NCBI GenBank assembly: GCA_947630875.1
Contig: CANRJG010000004.1
Span: forward strand, 1-64,000
DNA from: an uncultured Lachnospiraceae bacterium
Lineage (GTDB): Bacteria > Bacillota > Clostridia > Lachnospirales > Lachnospiraceae
DNA: 64,000 nucleotides
Direction of reading: 5' to 3'
This document shows, in pieces, positions 8,641 through 16,867 of the stretch. A program made the translations under genes and the position numbers. Within the stretch, counting starts at the first letter, position 1; each line of letters starts with the position of its first letter. The notes under the pieces are model-generated. The model worked only from the letters and a program-made list of their open reading frames with translations. It did no database searches and was not told the DNA's origin.

Positions 8641-9654
8641 ATGAAAATACTGGTAACCGGAGGCGCCGGATACATCGGCTCCCACACCTGCCTGGATTTG
8701 CTGCAAAACGGGCATGAGACGGTGGTGGTGGACAATCTGTGCAATGCTTCCAGAGAGAGCCTGAAACGGGTGGAAGAATTAAGCGGAAAATCCATTCGCT
8801 TTTACGAAGCGGATCTGCGGGACGCGGCGGCGCTGGATCAGATCTTTGCAAAGGAACGGCCGGAGGCGGTAATCCATTTCGCGGGATTGAAATCCGTGCC
8901 GGAGTCCGTGGCGAAACCGCTGCTGTACTATGACAACAACATCAACGGTACCCTGCAGCTGTTTCAATGTATGCAGAAATACGGTGTTTACCGCTTTGTA
9001 TTCAGTTCATCGGCCACGGTATACGGCGCGCCCAAAACCGTGCCCATCCAGGAGGATTTCCCTCTGTCTGTGACCAATCCTTACGGCAGAACCAAACTGA
9101 TGATTGAAGATATGCTGCGGGATCTGGCTGTGGCGGACCCGAAGTTTGACATTGTATTGCTCCGGTACTTCAATCCCATCGGCGCGGACATAAGCGGCCG
9201 CATCGGCGAGGATCCCAACGGTATTCCCAACAATCTGGTGCCCTACATCACCCAGGTGATCGTGGGCAAGCGGGAATACGTCCGGGTGTACGGCAACGAC
9301 TATCCAACGCCGGACGGTACCGGCGTCAGAGACTACATTCATGTAACGGATCTGGCGCAGGGCCATACCAAAGCCATCGAATACATGCAGCAGCACCATG
9401 GACTGCATGTATTTAACCTGGGCACCGGCATCGGCTACTCCGTATTGGACGTGATCCATGCCTTTGAACAGGTCATCGGCAGAGAGATTCCTTACCGGAC
9501 CATGGAACGCCGTCCCGGGGATATCGCCACCTGCTATGCCGATCCTTCGCTGGCGGAAAAGGAAATGGGCTGGAAGGCCCGTTTCGGGATTGCGGAGATG
9601 TGCGCGGACGCCTATCGCTGGCAGTCCATGAATCCCGATGGATACGGCGCATAA
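8641..9654 (+). CDS. galE: UDP-glucose 4-epimerase
   Basis: NAD-dependent interconversion of UDP-glucose and UDP-galactose for galactose use and cell-surface sugars. At 337 aa it is of standard size, with the Rossmann GGAGYIGS at residues 7-14, SSSATVYG, and the catalytic pair in NPYGRTK (Tyr near 148, Lys near 152) of extended short-chain dehydrogenases. The ATG at 8641 is preferred to the ATG at 8635, because TAGGAGA ends right before 8635 and is correctly spaced only for 8641. No sugar-pathway partner is adjacent. Confidence 0.96.
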   Translation: MKILVTGGAGYIGSHTCLDLLQNGHETVVVDNLCNASRESLKRVEELSGKSIRFYEADLRDAAALDQIFAKERPEAVIHFAGLKSVPESVAKPLLYYDNNINGTLQLFQCMQKYGVYRFVFSSSATVYGAPKTVPIQEDFPLSVTNPYGRTKLMIEDMLRDLAVADPKFDIVLLRYFNPIGADISGRIGEDPNGIPNNLVPYITQVIVGKREYVRVYGNDYPTPDGTGVRDYIHVTDLAQGHTKAIEYMQQHHGLHVFNLGTGIGYSVLDVIHAFEQVIGREIPYRTMERRPGDIATCYADPSLAEKEMGWKARFGIAEMCADAYRWQSMNPDGYGA

Positions 9655-9673
9655 GAAAAATGAAAGCGTTGGA

Positions 9674-9706
9674 AAAGGCCGTGTGAAAAGCATGGTCTTT
9701 TTTCTT
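9674..9706 (+). terminator. Probable terminator after galE
   Basis: AAAGGCCGTG (9674-9683) pairs, with two G-T pairs, to CATGGTCTTT (9691-9700) across a 7-base loop and runs into a T-rich stretch to 9706. Confidence 0.5.
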
Positions 9707-9740
9707 TCCGGCAGAGCTGCATATGAAATTAAGGAACATC

Positions 9741-9778
9741 TTGACAATATTGGCCGTTTTATAAATAATATGATCATA
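9741..9778 (+). promoter_or_regulatory. Promoter with operator-like palindrome before the DUF1016 gene
   Basis: A perfect TTGACA at 9741-9746 is followed by AT-rich sequence with possible -10 boxes AATAAT (17-base spacer) or TAATAT (19-base spacer). The exact palindrome TATGATCATA covers 9769-9778, at the expected transcription start, where a repressor could act. The -10 choice is uncertain. Confidence 0.45.
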
Positions 9779-9838
9779 CCAAATGGACGTAGAAGGAAAG
9801 CCTGTACAGTTAAAAGCGTTCGGTCGGAGGACAACGGT

Positions 9839-10972
9839 ATGGAACATAAACTTTCCCTTTACGGGCAAGATAGTATTATGGCCCGTTTTGAAAAAACAGA
9901 TGATATATTGAAAGATATGTGCGGCATCATCGAATCCGCACGAAACGCCGCTTATCAGGCAGTCAATACTGCGCTTGTCCAGCGAAATTGGCTGCTCGGT
10001 TATCGAATTGCAGAAGAAGAACTGGGCGGCGGAGAAAGAGCGGAATACGGAACGGAAGTAATCAAAAAACTTTCAAAATCGCTGACGGATGAGTACGGAA
10101 AAGGATTTACAAAATCAAATCTGTATCATTATTTATCGTTTTATAAAACCTATCGGGACATTTTCCAGACAGTGTCTGGAAAATCTGCCGTCCTGCTTTC
10201 CTGGTCACATTACGCCGCTCTGTTGCAGGTCGAAGATAAAGAAGCCCGTGACTGGTATGCAAAGGAAGCGGCGGAGCAAACCTGGAGTGTGCGTACCTTG
10301 CAGCGCAACATCAGCTCGCAGTATTATTACCGCGTGCTGAAATCCCAAAGTAAAGTGCCGGTGGAACGGGAAATGAAAGAGCGTACCGCACCCTATGAGG
10401 CGGACAAGCTGGAATTTATTAAAAATCCGGTGATTGCCGAATTTCTGGGTATGGCGCCGGACGCCTCTTTTACTGAAACGAAACTGGAGGCAAGCATCAT
10501 TTCCAATCTGCAAAAATTTCTTATGGAACTGGGCAAAGGCTACGCCTTTGTTGCAAGGCAGCAGCATATTCACACCGAAAAAGAGGATTATTATATCGAC
10601 CTCGTTTTCTACAACTATATCCTTAAATGCTTTGTGCTCATCGACTTGAAAACGAGCAAGATCACCCATCAGGATGTCGGACAGATGGACATGTATATCC
10701 GAATGTACGATGAACTGAAACGCAGTGAAGGCGACAATCCGACCATCGGCATTGTCCTTTGCTCCGATACGGACGAGGATATTGCAAAATACTCCATCCT
10801 GCACGGAAACGAACAGTTATTTGCCTCAAAATACAAGTTGTATCTGCCGACCGAGGAAGAACTGCGGGCGGAAATTGAAGCACAAAAGGCGATGTTCTAT
10901 TTACAGCAAGAGGAGAAGGAAGCGTCGGCAAGCAAAAAAGCTGACTTGTCCGATCAGGAAGATGTTCAATAA
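9839..10972 (+). CDS. DUF1016/YhcG-type PD-(D/E)xK nuclease family protein
   Basis: A 377-aa protein with the two-part DUF1016 architecture: an N-terminal helical domain (about 1-170; RNWLLGYRIAEEE, GFTKSNLYHYLSFY) and a C-terminal PD-(D/E)xK-like domain (about 185-345) with YYIDLVFYN and VLIDLKTSK, the usual ELK here being DLK. The family is widespread and patchily distributed, often beside restriction-modification or other defence genes; its substrate is not settled. The ATG at 9839 follows CGGAGGAC; 67 upstream codons are open but look non-family. It stands alone between terminator-flanked galE and yqfC, has its own promoter and looks more AT-rich than its neighbours, which suggests lateral acquisition. 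Confidence 0.85.
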   Translation: MEHKLSLYGQDSIMARFEKTDDILKDMCGIIESARNAAYQAVNTALVQRNWLLGYRIAEEELGGGERAEYGTEVIKKLSKSLTDEYGKGFTKSNLYHYLSFYKTYRDIFQTVSGKSAVLLSWSHYAALLQVEDKEARDWYAKEAAEQTWSVRTLQRNISSQYYYRVLKSQSKVPVEREMKERTAPYEADKLEFIKNPVIAEFLGMAPDASFTETKLEASIISNLQKFLMELGKGYAFVARQQHIHTEKEDYYIDLVFYNYILKCFVLIDLKTSKITHQDVGQMDMYIRMYDELKRSEGDNPTIGIVLCSDTDEDIAKYSILHGNEQLFASKYKLYLPTEEELRAEIEAQKAMFYLQQEEKEASASKKADLSDQEDVQ

Positions 10973-10989
10973 AGCAAAGCAGCCCGGCG

Positions 10990-11017
10990 CATGAAACGCC
11001 TGTTTTCTGCATACAGT
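10990..11017 (+). promoter_or_regulatory. Candidate sigma-E promoter of yqfC-yqfD
   Basis: CATGAA at 10990-10995 (weak -35) and CATACAGT at 11010-11017 (good match to the sigma-E -10 CATACANT) are 14 bases apart, about 30 bases before yqfC. The yqfCD pair is sigma-E-controlled in Bacillus. The -35 match is poor. Confidence 0.45.
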
Positions 11018-11046
11018 TATAATGATTCAGTGCAGGAAGTATGGAT

Positions 11047-11277
11047 ATGCAGCAAAATACGGGCATCAAAGTGGGTGCGCTTTGTCTGGAACTGGTTTCC
11101 AACAGGCAGATTTATATTGAAAATTACAGAAAACTGATTCAGTACACCGATCGGGAGATTATCGTGGACGCAAAAGATTGCCGGGTAAATATACTTGGCA
11201 ATTCTTTATTTATAAACTATTATTCGAAATATGAAATGGCGGTGGCAGGCTGCATTTCGGAGGTGCTGTTCCGATGA
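11047..11277 (+). CDS. yqfC: Sporulation protein YqfC (YabP/YqfC family)
   Basis: A short 76-aa protein with the YabP/YqfC core: CLELVSNRQIYIENYRKLI, then beta-rich IIVDAKDCRVNILG and a C-terminal ISEVLFR. Its function in the mother cell is unknown. ATG 11047 is preferred to ATG 11041 because AGGAAG (11034-11039) is properly spaced only for it; an in-frame stop at 11020-11022 bars any longer form. The protein therefore lacks the extra N-terminal residues that family members I recall (about 90 aa) carry. The stop overlaps yqfD by 4 bases. Confidence 0.8.
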   Translation: MQQNTGIKVGALCLELVSNRQIYIENYRKLIQYTDREIIVDAKDCRVNILGNSLFINYYSKYEMAVAGCISEVLFR

Positions 11278-12515
11278 AAAAGGGATACTGGCTGCCGGAC
11301 GGCTGCCGCGTCCGGCTGGAAGCAAAAGATCCCCTGCGGTTTTTGAGCGTTGCCTCCTCCATGGGCGTGCATTTTTATGACGTGGGCCTGCGGGCAGCCG
11401 AAGCGGATGATGTCTGTATCGTATCGGTCCGGCGGAAGGATTTGAAGAAACTGCAGGAGGCAGCCGTCAAAACCGCCGGGCGTTTTACAGTGGAAAAGGA
11501 ATCGGGCATCCTGTCTTCTTTGCGGTATTTTATCAGCCGGAAGGCATTTTTTATATCCCTGACTGCCGCCGGCGCGGCTTTGTATCTTCTGACGCTTTTT
11601 TTGTGGCGGATCGATATCAGCGGCTGTGTAAACCGAAAAGAAGCGGAAATCTTAGAGACCATTGTTTCCTGCCATGTAGATTACGGGACTTTAAAAAGCA
11701 GATGCGACTGTGAAAAAATCGAAGAAGCCATTCGCAACCAATACGACGATATCCTGTGGGTTTCAGCCAGTGTCAAAGGCACCGGCCTGTTTGTGCAGAT
11801 CAAGGAAAACACCTATCTGAATGACAAACTGGCCCTCCACGAAGGCACGTCGGATCTGGTAGCGGACCGGGCGGGCAAAGTGGTTGGTATTGTGACCAGA
11901 ACCGGCGTGCCGCTGGTGAAAGAAGGAGACGAAGTGGCGGAAGGGGACGTGCTGATTTCCGGCGCGGAGGAGTATTTCACCGACGATAAGGAAGTGCTGC
12001 GCACCAATCTCACCTATGCAGACGGGGATATTCTTCTGGAAAGCGCGGAAAATATAGAATGGCAGTATGCCCGAACCATGCGGGTCAGAAAATATGCCAA
12101 ACATAAGCGGCATGGACTGAAACTGTCCCTGTTTGATCACACCATTATCAATTATCAGCCGAAAATCAGAAACAGCGATTATGATGTACGGTCCAAAGAT
12201 AAGGTGCTGGTGCTGGGAGATGCGTTTTATCTGCCGGTGGATGTGGAATCATCATTGTATCAGCCTTACGAAACCCTGGAATACCGGCTTTCCGACGAAG
12301 CCCTCAAAACTTATGCCGCAATTCGGTACCGGATGTTCTGTATCAAACAGGAGCAGCAGGGTATGGACATTATGGAAAAAAATGCTAAAATAAGATTTGA
12401 TGATAACGGATGTACGGTATCGCTGTCCATGGTATATCGGGGGCCCTGCGGGGTAAGCAGGCCCATTACCGCCGACCCGGTACCGGAGGAACCCACGGAA
12501 GGAGAAAACGGGTAA
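11274..12515 (+). CDS. yqfD: Sporulation protein YqfD
   Basis: A 413-aa protein with a soluble N-terminal part, one strong membrane segment (about residues 88-112, FFISLTAAGAALYLLTLFLW) and a large extracytoplasmic region with WRIDISGC just after it, the usual YqfD pattern. The family is conserved with YqfC in endospore formers and needed for efficient sporulation; the molecular role is unknown. It overlaps yqfC by 4 bases and shares one base with the phoH start (TAATG), so translation is coupled. Confidence 0.9.
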   Translation: MKKGYWLPDGCRVRLEAKDPLRFLSVASSMGVHFYDVGLRAAEADDVCIVSVRRKDLKKLQEAAVKTAGRFTVEKESGILSSLRYFISRKAFFISLTAAGAALYLLTLFLWRIDISGCVNRKEAEILETIVSCHVDYGTLKSRCDCEKIEEAIRNQYDDILWVSASVKGTGLFVQIKENTYLNDKLALHEGTSDLVADRAGKVVGIVTRTGVPLVKEGDEVAEGDVLISGAEEYFTDDKEVLRTNLTYADGDILLESAENIEWQYARTMRVRKYAKHKRHGLKLSLFDHTIINYQPKIRNSDYDVRSKDKVLVLGDAFYLPVDVESSLYQPYETLEYRLSDEALKTYAAIRYRMFCIKQEQQGMDIMEKNAKIRFDDNGCTVSLSMVYRGPCGVSRPITADPVPEEPTEGENG

Positions 12516-13513
12516 TGGCAATTTCAGAACGGATCATCGATATTCCGGATCCCCAGATACACATCGTCTTCGGTCAGTTTGACGAGTATTTAAAGAAGAT
12601 CGAAAAAGCCCTGAATATATCAGTGTTTGTCAGAAACGACGAGATCAAGCTGGTGGGCAGTGAAAAAGCGGTGGAGTGCGCCATTCGGGTGTTTGCGCAG
12701 CTGACGGAGCTGGCAAAACGCAATGAGGAACTGACCCATCAGCAGGTGGATTACGCCATCTCTTTGTCCATGGAAAACAGTGCCGACAGTCTGGCGGAAA
12801 TCGACAAGGATATCATCTGCCATACCATCAACGGCAAGCCCATTAAGCCGAAGACCATCGGACAGCGGGATTATATAGAAGCCATTCAGAATAAAATGGT
12901 GGTGTTCGGCATCGGCCCTGCGGGCACCGGCAAGACCTATCTGGCTATGGCCATGGCCATCAAGGCTTTTAAGAGCGGCGAGATCAGCCGCATCATTCTC
13001 ACCAGACCGGCCATTGAGGCGGGAGAAAAGCTGGGTTTTCTGCCGGGGGATCTGCAGAGTAAGATCGATCCCTACCTGCGGCCTTTGTACGACGCCCTTT
13101 ATCAGATTATGGGGCCGGACGCATATTTGAAAAACACGGAAAAAGGGCTGATCGAAGTGGCCCCGCTGGCTTATATGCGCGGTCGGACGCTGGACAACGC
13201 CTTCATCATACTGGATGAGGCCCAGAATACCACCCCGGCGCAGATGAAAATGTTCCTGACCCGTATGGGCTTTGGCTCCAAGGTGGTGGTCACGGGAGAT
13301 TCCACCCAGAAGGATCTGCCCAAGGGAACCGTATCGGGCCTGGATGTGGCAAAGCGCGTATTGTCACGGGTAGATGAAATCGCCTTTTGTGAGCTGACCA
13401 GCCGGGACGTGGTACGGCATCCCCTGGTACAGAAGATCGTAGACGCCTATGAACGATACGAGGCCTCCGGAAGACAACAGCAGCAGAAGACATACAACAG
13501 GGAGAAACGATGA
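12515..13513 (+). CDS. phoH: PhoH-family ATPase (PhoL type)
   Basis: A 332-aa cytosolic protein: an N-terminal KH-like region (about 1-90), then a P-loop ATPase domain with Walker A GPAGTGKT at about 133-140 and Walker [11 protein letters not shown] near 233. PhoH proteins are predicted RNA-handling ATPases/helicases and stand beside ybeY in many bacteria, as here, suggesting a role in rRNA maturation. The ATG at 12515 overlaps the yqfD stop, and GGAAGGAGAAAACGG lies before it; longer forms extend into yqfD and are not needed. Confidence 0.93.
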   Translation: MAISERIIDIPDPQIHIVFGQFDEYLKKIEKALNISVFVRNDEIKLVGSEKAVECAIRVFAQLTELAKRNEELTHQQVDYAISLSMENSADSLAEIDKDIICHTINGKPIKPKTIGQRDYIEAIQNKMVVFGIGPAGTGKTYLAMAMAIKAFKSGEISRIILTRPAIEAGEKLGFLPGDLQSKIDPYLRPLYDALYQIMGPDAYLKNTEKGLIEVAPLAYMRGRTLDNAFIILDEAQNTTPAQMKMFLTRMGFGSKVVVTGDSTQKDLPKGTVSGLDVAKRVLSRVDEIAFCELTSRDVVRHPLVQKIVDAYERYEASGRQQQQKTYNREKR

Positions 13514-14007
13514 TTTTACAGATAGAACAGGAGTATCAGGCGGATCTGGGATTTGCGCCGCAGCCCGCGGCAGAAAAGGTTCTTTCCCATGCCTTTTCCG
13601 GATTTGAGATTCCTTACGAGACCAGCGTCACGCTGCTTTTGGTCAGTGACGAAGAAATCCGCCGGGTCAATGCCGCACAGCGGCAGATAGACAAAGCGAC
13701 GGACGTACTGAGTTTTCCGGCCATGGCGTTTGCCGTCCCCGGCGTGCTGCCGGCGGTGGAGGAACATCCGGAAGACTATTTTGACCCGGAAAATGACAGT
13801 CTTTATCTGGGGGATATCATGCTTTCGCTGGATCATGTGCTGGCCCAGGCAGAGGCATACGGCCACAGCGTTTTGCGGGAATTTGCATTTCTGCTGACCC
13901 ACAGCGCGCTGCATCTGATGGGATATGACCACATGGAACCTGCGGAAGAACAGCAGATGTTTCAGATGCAGCGAAAGATTCTGGAAGAATTGGAGATCAG
14001 GGCATGA
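13510..14007 (+). CDS. ybeY: Endoribonuclease YbeY
   Basis: A zinc-dependent RNase acting in 16S rRNA 3'-end maturation and ribosome quality control. At 165 aa it is of typical size. The signature HSALHLMGYDH (H3xH5xH zinc site) begins near residue 131, and the upstream DKATDVLSFP block is also characteristic. The ATG overlaps the phoH stop by 4 bases and its own stop overlaps the next gene by 4, so it is part of a coupled cluster. Confidence 0.97.
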   Translation: MILQIEQEYQADLGFAPQPAAEKVLSHAFSGFEIPYETSVTLLLVSDEEIRRVNAAQRQIDKATDVLSFPAMAFAVPGVLPAVEEHPEDYFDPENDSLYLGDIMLSLDHVLAQAEAYGHSVLREFAFLLTHSALHLMGYDHMEPAEEQQMFQMQRKILEELEIRA

Positions 14008-15650
14008 CAGAGAAAAAAGGACTGAAGCGGGATAACTTTCTGGTACAGGGTACGATTCTGGCGGCGGCGTCCATCATCGTGCGGCTCATCGGCCTTCTGT
14101 ACCGGGTGCCGCTGACGGGCATTATCGGAAATGAAGGAAACGGCATTTACAGCGCGGCGTATTCCATTTATACGATCCTGCTGCTGATTTCCTCCTATTC
14201 GTTGCCTTTGGCCGTATCCAAGTTTGTATCCAAAGCGGTAGCAAAATCCCAGTATACCAACGCATATTTTTATTTTAAATGTTCCCTCGGCTTTGCCGTA
14301 ACCGTCGGCGCCGTCGTGGGGGGACTTTGTTTTGTATTTTCCGATTTTCTGGCGGGCACCTGCCTGAAGACGCCCCTGTCTTCCTATTCGCTGCGGATCC
14401 TGGCGCCCACTTTGCTGATCGTGGCGGTCATCGGCGTATTCCGGGGCTTTTTTCAGGGACTGGGCAACATGGTGCCTACGGCGCTGTCCCAGATCATGGA
14501 GCAGATCGCCAACGCCTTTGTTTCGGTCATTGCCGCCGCGTCTTTGTTTGAAGTCGGTCTGAAAATCAAAACGGCGGACGGCAATCTTTCCACGGCCTAC
14601 GGGGCCGCCGGCGGCGTGCTGGGCACCTGTATCGGCGCTTTTACCGCGCTGGTATTTCTGGTAATTGCATTTTTAAAATGCAGACCCTATCTGAAAGCGC
14701 AGATCGCGGCGGAAGAAGCGCCGGTGAAGGACAGCATGAAGGATACATACCGGCTGCTGCTTCTGACCATTGCTCCGGTGATTTTAAGCACGGCAGTTTA
14801 CAATATCAGCGATCTGCTGGATCAGGCCATTTTCAACAACAGCCTGTTTCAGCTGGGTTACAGTGAAAAGCAGTATGACGCCCTCTGGGGCATTTACAGC
14901 GGCAAATACAAGCTGCTGACCCAGGTACCCATTGCCCTTGCTTCCGCCATGGCTTCTTCCATCATTCCCAGCCTGACGGCGTCGGTGAACCGGAAGGAAA
15001 AACAGGAGATCAACCGGAAGATCAATCAGGCTATCCGGTTTACGATGATCGTATCGATTCCCTGCTTTGCCGGATTTACCGTACTGGGCGGGCCGGTGTT
15101 AAAACTGCTGTGGAACGATACGGATCCGGTAACGGTTTCCACCCTGACTTACGGTTCGGTGGCCATCGTGGCCTTCAGCCTGTCCACCCTGACCAACGGC
15201 ATTCTGCAGGGCATCGACCGGATGAAGGTGCCGGTGATCCACGCGGTGATTTCACTGATCGCCCATATCGGCGTCTTTTATCTGATGCTGGATTTCTTTC
15301 ATGAAAAGGTTTTCGCGGTAGTCTTCGCCAATCTGTTTTTCGCGCTGTTGATGTGTGTGCTTAACGCCATGGCGCTGAAAAAATATGCCGGGTACAAACA
15401 GGAATACTACAAGACCTTCCTGGTGCCGTTTTTGGCCTCCGCTATTATGGGCGGGGCGGTGTATCTGCTGTATCATGTCTTGTCGGCGCCTGCGGGCAAT
15501 ACCATTGCCTGCCTGCTTTCGATCCTCGCCGGCGTCCTGATTTACGGATTTGCGCTGATTCTGCTGAAGGGTATCGGAAAGGAAGAACTGACGGCGCTTC
15601 CCATGGGCGGGAAGATTTACCGGATTCTCAATAAAATGCATCTGATGTAG
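14004..15650 (+). CDS. SpoVB/MurJ-like polysaccharide or lipid flippase (MOP superfamily)
   Basis: A 548-aa polytopic membrane protein with about 14 hydrophobic segments; the N-terminus QGTILAAASIIVRLIGLLYRVP matches SpoVB/YkvU-type flippases. SpoVB supports spore cortex synthesis, presumably flipping lipid II across the outer forespore membrane; paralogues serve vegetative wall or polysaccharide export. Its place after yqfCD-phoH-ybeY favours, but does not prove, a sporulation role. It overlaps ybeY by 4 bases and is followed by a strong terminator. Confidence 0.85.
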   Translation: MTEKKGLKRDNFLVQGTILAAASIIVRLIGLLYRVPLTGIIGNEGNGIYSAAYSIYTILLLISSYSLPLAVSKFVSKAVAKSQYTNAYFYFKCSLGFAVTVGAVVGGLCFVFSDFLAGTCLKTPLSSYSLRILAPTLLIVAVIGVFRGFFQGLGNMVPTALSQIMEQIANAFVSVIAAASLFEVGLKIKTADGNLSTAYGAAGGVLGTCIGAFTALVFLVIAFLKCRPYLKAQIAAEEAPVKDSMKDTYRLLLLTIAPVILSTAVYNISDLLDQAIFNNSLFQLGYSEKQYDALWGIYSGKYKLLTQVPIALASAMASSIIPSLTASVNRKEKQEINRKINQAIRFTMIVSIPCFAGFTVLGGPVLKLLWNDTDPVTVSTLTYGSVAIVAFSLSTLTNGILQGIDRMKVPVIHAVISLIAHIGVFYLMLDFFHEKVFAVVFANLFFALLMCVLNAMALKKYAGYKQEYYKTFLVPFLASAIMGGAVYLLYHVLSAPAGNTIACLLSILAGVLIYGFALILLKGIGKEELTALPMGGKIYRILNKMHLM

Positions 15651-15677
15651 TATAAATTTACGGCAATTGTCCATCCT

Positions 15678-15724
15678 AAAGGTACGGATATCCCGGAAAT
15701 ACCGGGAGATGCGTACCTTTTCTT
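15678..15724 (+). terminator. Terminator closing the yqfC-spoVB-like cluster
   Basis: A long hairpin: outer arms AAAGGTACG/CGTACCTTT (15678-15686 and 15712-15720), an inner stem TCCCGG/CCGGGA, then TTTTCTT. Confidence 0.85.
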
Positions 15725-15737
15725 ATGGAGAGCGACA

Positions 15738-16328
15738 ATGACGAACAAAAAGTTTTATTGTATTATTCTGGCATTGCTGTTGATTATGTCCGCCTTTGCC
15801 TATACCTATATCCGGGCGTACAACACGGAAATCGCGGTGCGGTTCAATGAAAGAGAGGACTTTGAGGTATCCGCAGACAAGGTTGACCGGATCACGGAGG
15901 ATACGGAAATCATTCTGGAAGTCTATGACGTCCATACGAACCATGTGTATGAAACGGAGTTTTCCGATGCCGCGTCTCTGGAAGGCAAGACCAGAGAAGA
16001 AGTGGAGGATGTGATCCTTGCCATGAACCGTTCCATCAGCGATGCGGAAAAAGCGGAAGGGCTGAAGAATTATCAGCTGATTTATTTCAGCGCGGACAAC
16101 CTGACCATTCGCAAAAATATGGACACGGCGGCGGAAGCGGGGCAGTATCTGGTAAAAGAGGAAAACGGCTATATTGTGGTCTACAGCTATCCGGAGAATA
16201 CGCTGTACCACAATACAGGGATTCTGACGGCGGAAATCGACGCATCCAGCCGGGATGACCTGCGAGAAGGCATTTATGTGAAAAACAGTGAAGAACTTTA
16301 CGCACTGCTGGAAAGCTTTTCAAGTTAA
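15738..16328 (+). CDS. Membrane-anchored BofC-like hypothetical protein
   Basis: A 196-aa protein with a single N-terminal hydrophobic segment (about residues 6-26) and the rest outside the membrane. The C-terminal 70 residues (ENGYIVVYSYPEN, then GIYVKNSEELYALLESFSS) resemble the BofC C-terminal domain found in clostridial envelope proteins. BofC in Bacillus controls the SpoIVB signalling protease during sporulation; the role here is inferred only. The ATG follows TTATGGAGAGCGACA. The middle region (about 35-125) is not recognised. It could equally be a vegetative envelope protein. Confidence 0.55.
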   Translation: MTNKKFYCIILALLLIMSAFAYTYIRAYNTEIAVRFNEREDFEVSADKVDRITEDTEIILEVYDVHTNHVYETEFSDAASLEGKTREEVEDVILAMNRSISDAEKAEGLKNYQLIYFSADNLTIRKNMDTAAEAGQYLVKEENGYIVVYSYPENTLYHNTGILTAEIDASSRDDLREGIYVKNSEELYALLESFSS

Positions 16329-16384
16329 AGGAAAGAAACGGCCCAACCCGTCATATCTTAGTAAAAAACGTCTGGAATCATGTT

Positions 16385-16867
16385 ATGAATGATAAGGTCT
16401 TATCGATACAAGCAGAGGAAAGCGCACAGGGAAGTCTCTCCATCCGTCTGGCGACGGCGGCGGGATTTTTGCCGGTGAGAGACGCGCGGATACAGATATC
16501 CCGCAGCGGTCAGGAGGAGGTGCTTTACACACTGACCAGCGACGCTTCGGGTATGGCAGGGCCGGTGACGCTGGATACGCCGCCGCTGGACTATAGTCTG
16601 GAGCCGAACAGTCTGCAGCCCTATGGGGAATATACCGTTCAGGTCAGTGCCCGGAACTTCGCGCCGGAGGCCGTCAGCAACATACAGATTTTGCCGGGAC
16701 AGATGGCGCTGCTGGAAATCCGCTTGGTGCCGGAAACGGAAAACGCAGCGGAAATTGTTACGGATATCGGTCCCCATACGCTGTTTTTCCCTTATCCGCC
16801 CAAGATCCCGGAGGCGGAGATCAAGCCGGTCAATGAAACAGGGGAGATCGTCCTTTCTTGGTGGTGA
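16385..16867 (+). CDS. sleC: SleC-like cortex-lytic enzyme, N-terminal (pre/pro) part
   Basis: A 160-aa product equal to the N-terminal regulatory region of clostridial SleC: a beta-rich carboxypeptidase-regulatory-like domain (GSLSIRLATAAGFLPVRDARIQI, PYGEYTVQVSARNFAPE, IQILPGQMALLEIRL) and the conserved linker HTLFFPYPPKIPEAEIKP. It ends at TGA 16865-16867 in IVLSWW, exactly where full-length relatives run on into IPEYIVVHDG. The rest is in the next frame, starting 10 bases before this stop. The start has only a weak ribosome binding site (CTGGAA). It is either half of a frameshifted gene, a sequencing error or a true split gene. Confidence 0.8.
   Translation: MNDKVLSIQAEESAQGSLSIRLATAAGFLPVRDARIQISRSGQEEVLYTLTSDASGMAGPVTLDTPPLDYSLEPNSLQPYGEYTVQVSARNFAPEAVSNIQILPGQMALLEIRLVPETENAAEIVTDIGPHTLFFPYPPKIPEAEIKPVNETGEIVLSWW

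Noticed and set aside
9638..9838. N-terminal extension of the DUF1016 protein from the ATG at 9638
   Set aside because: It would overlap galE and span a terminator and the promoter; the ribosome binding site and family match both point to 9839.
16848..16867. Programmed -1 frameshift within sleC
   Set aside because: CCTTTCTTGG does not form an X-XXY-YYZ slippery heptamer in the right frame and no downstream pseudoknot is evident; a mutation, error or true split fits better.
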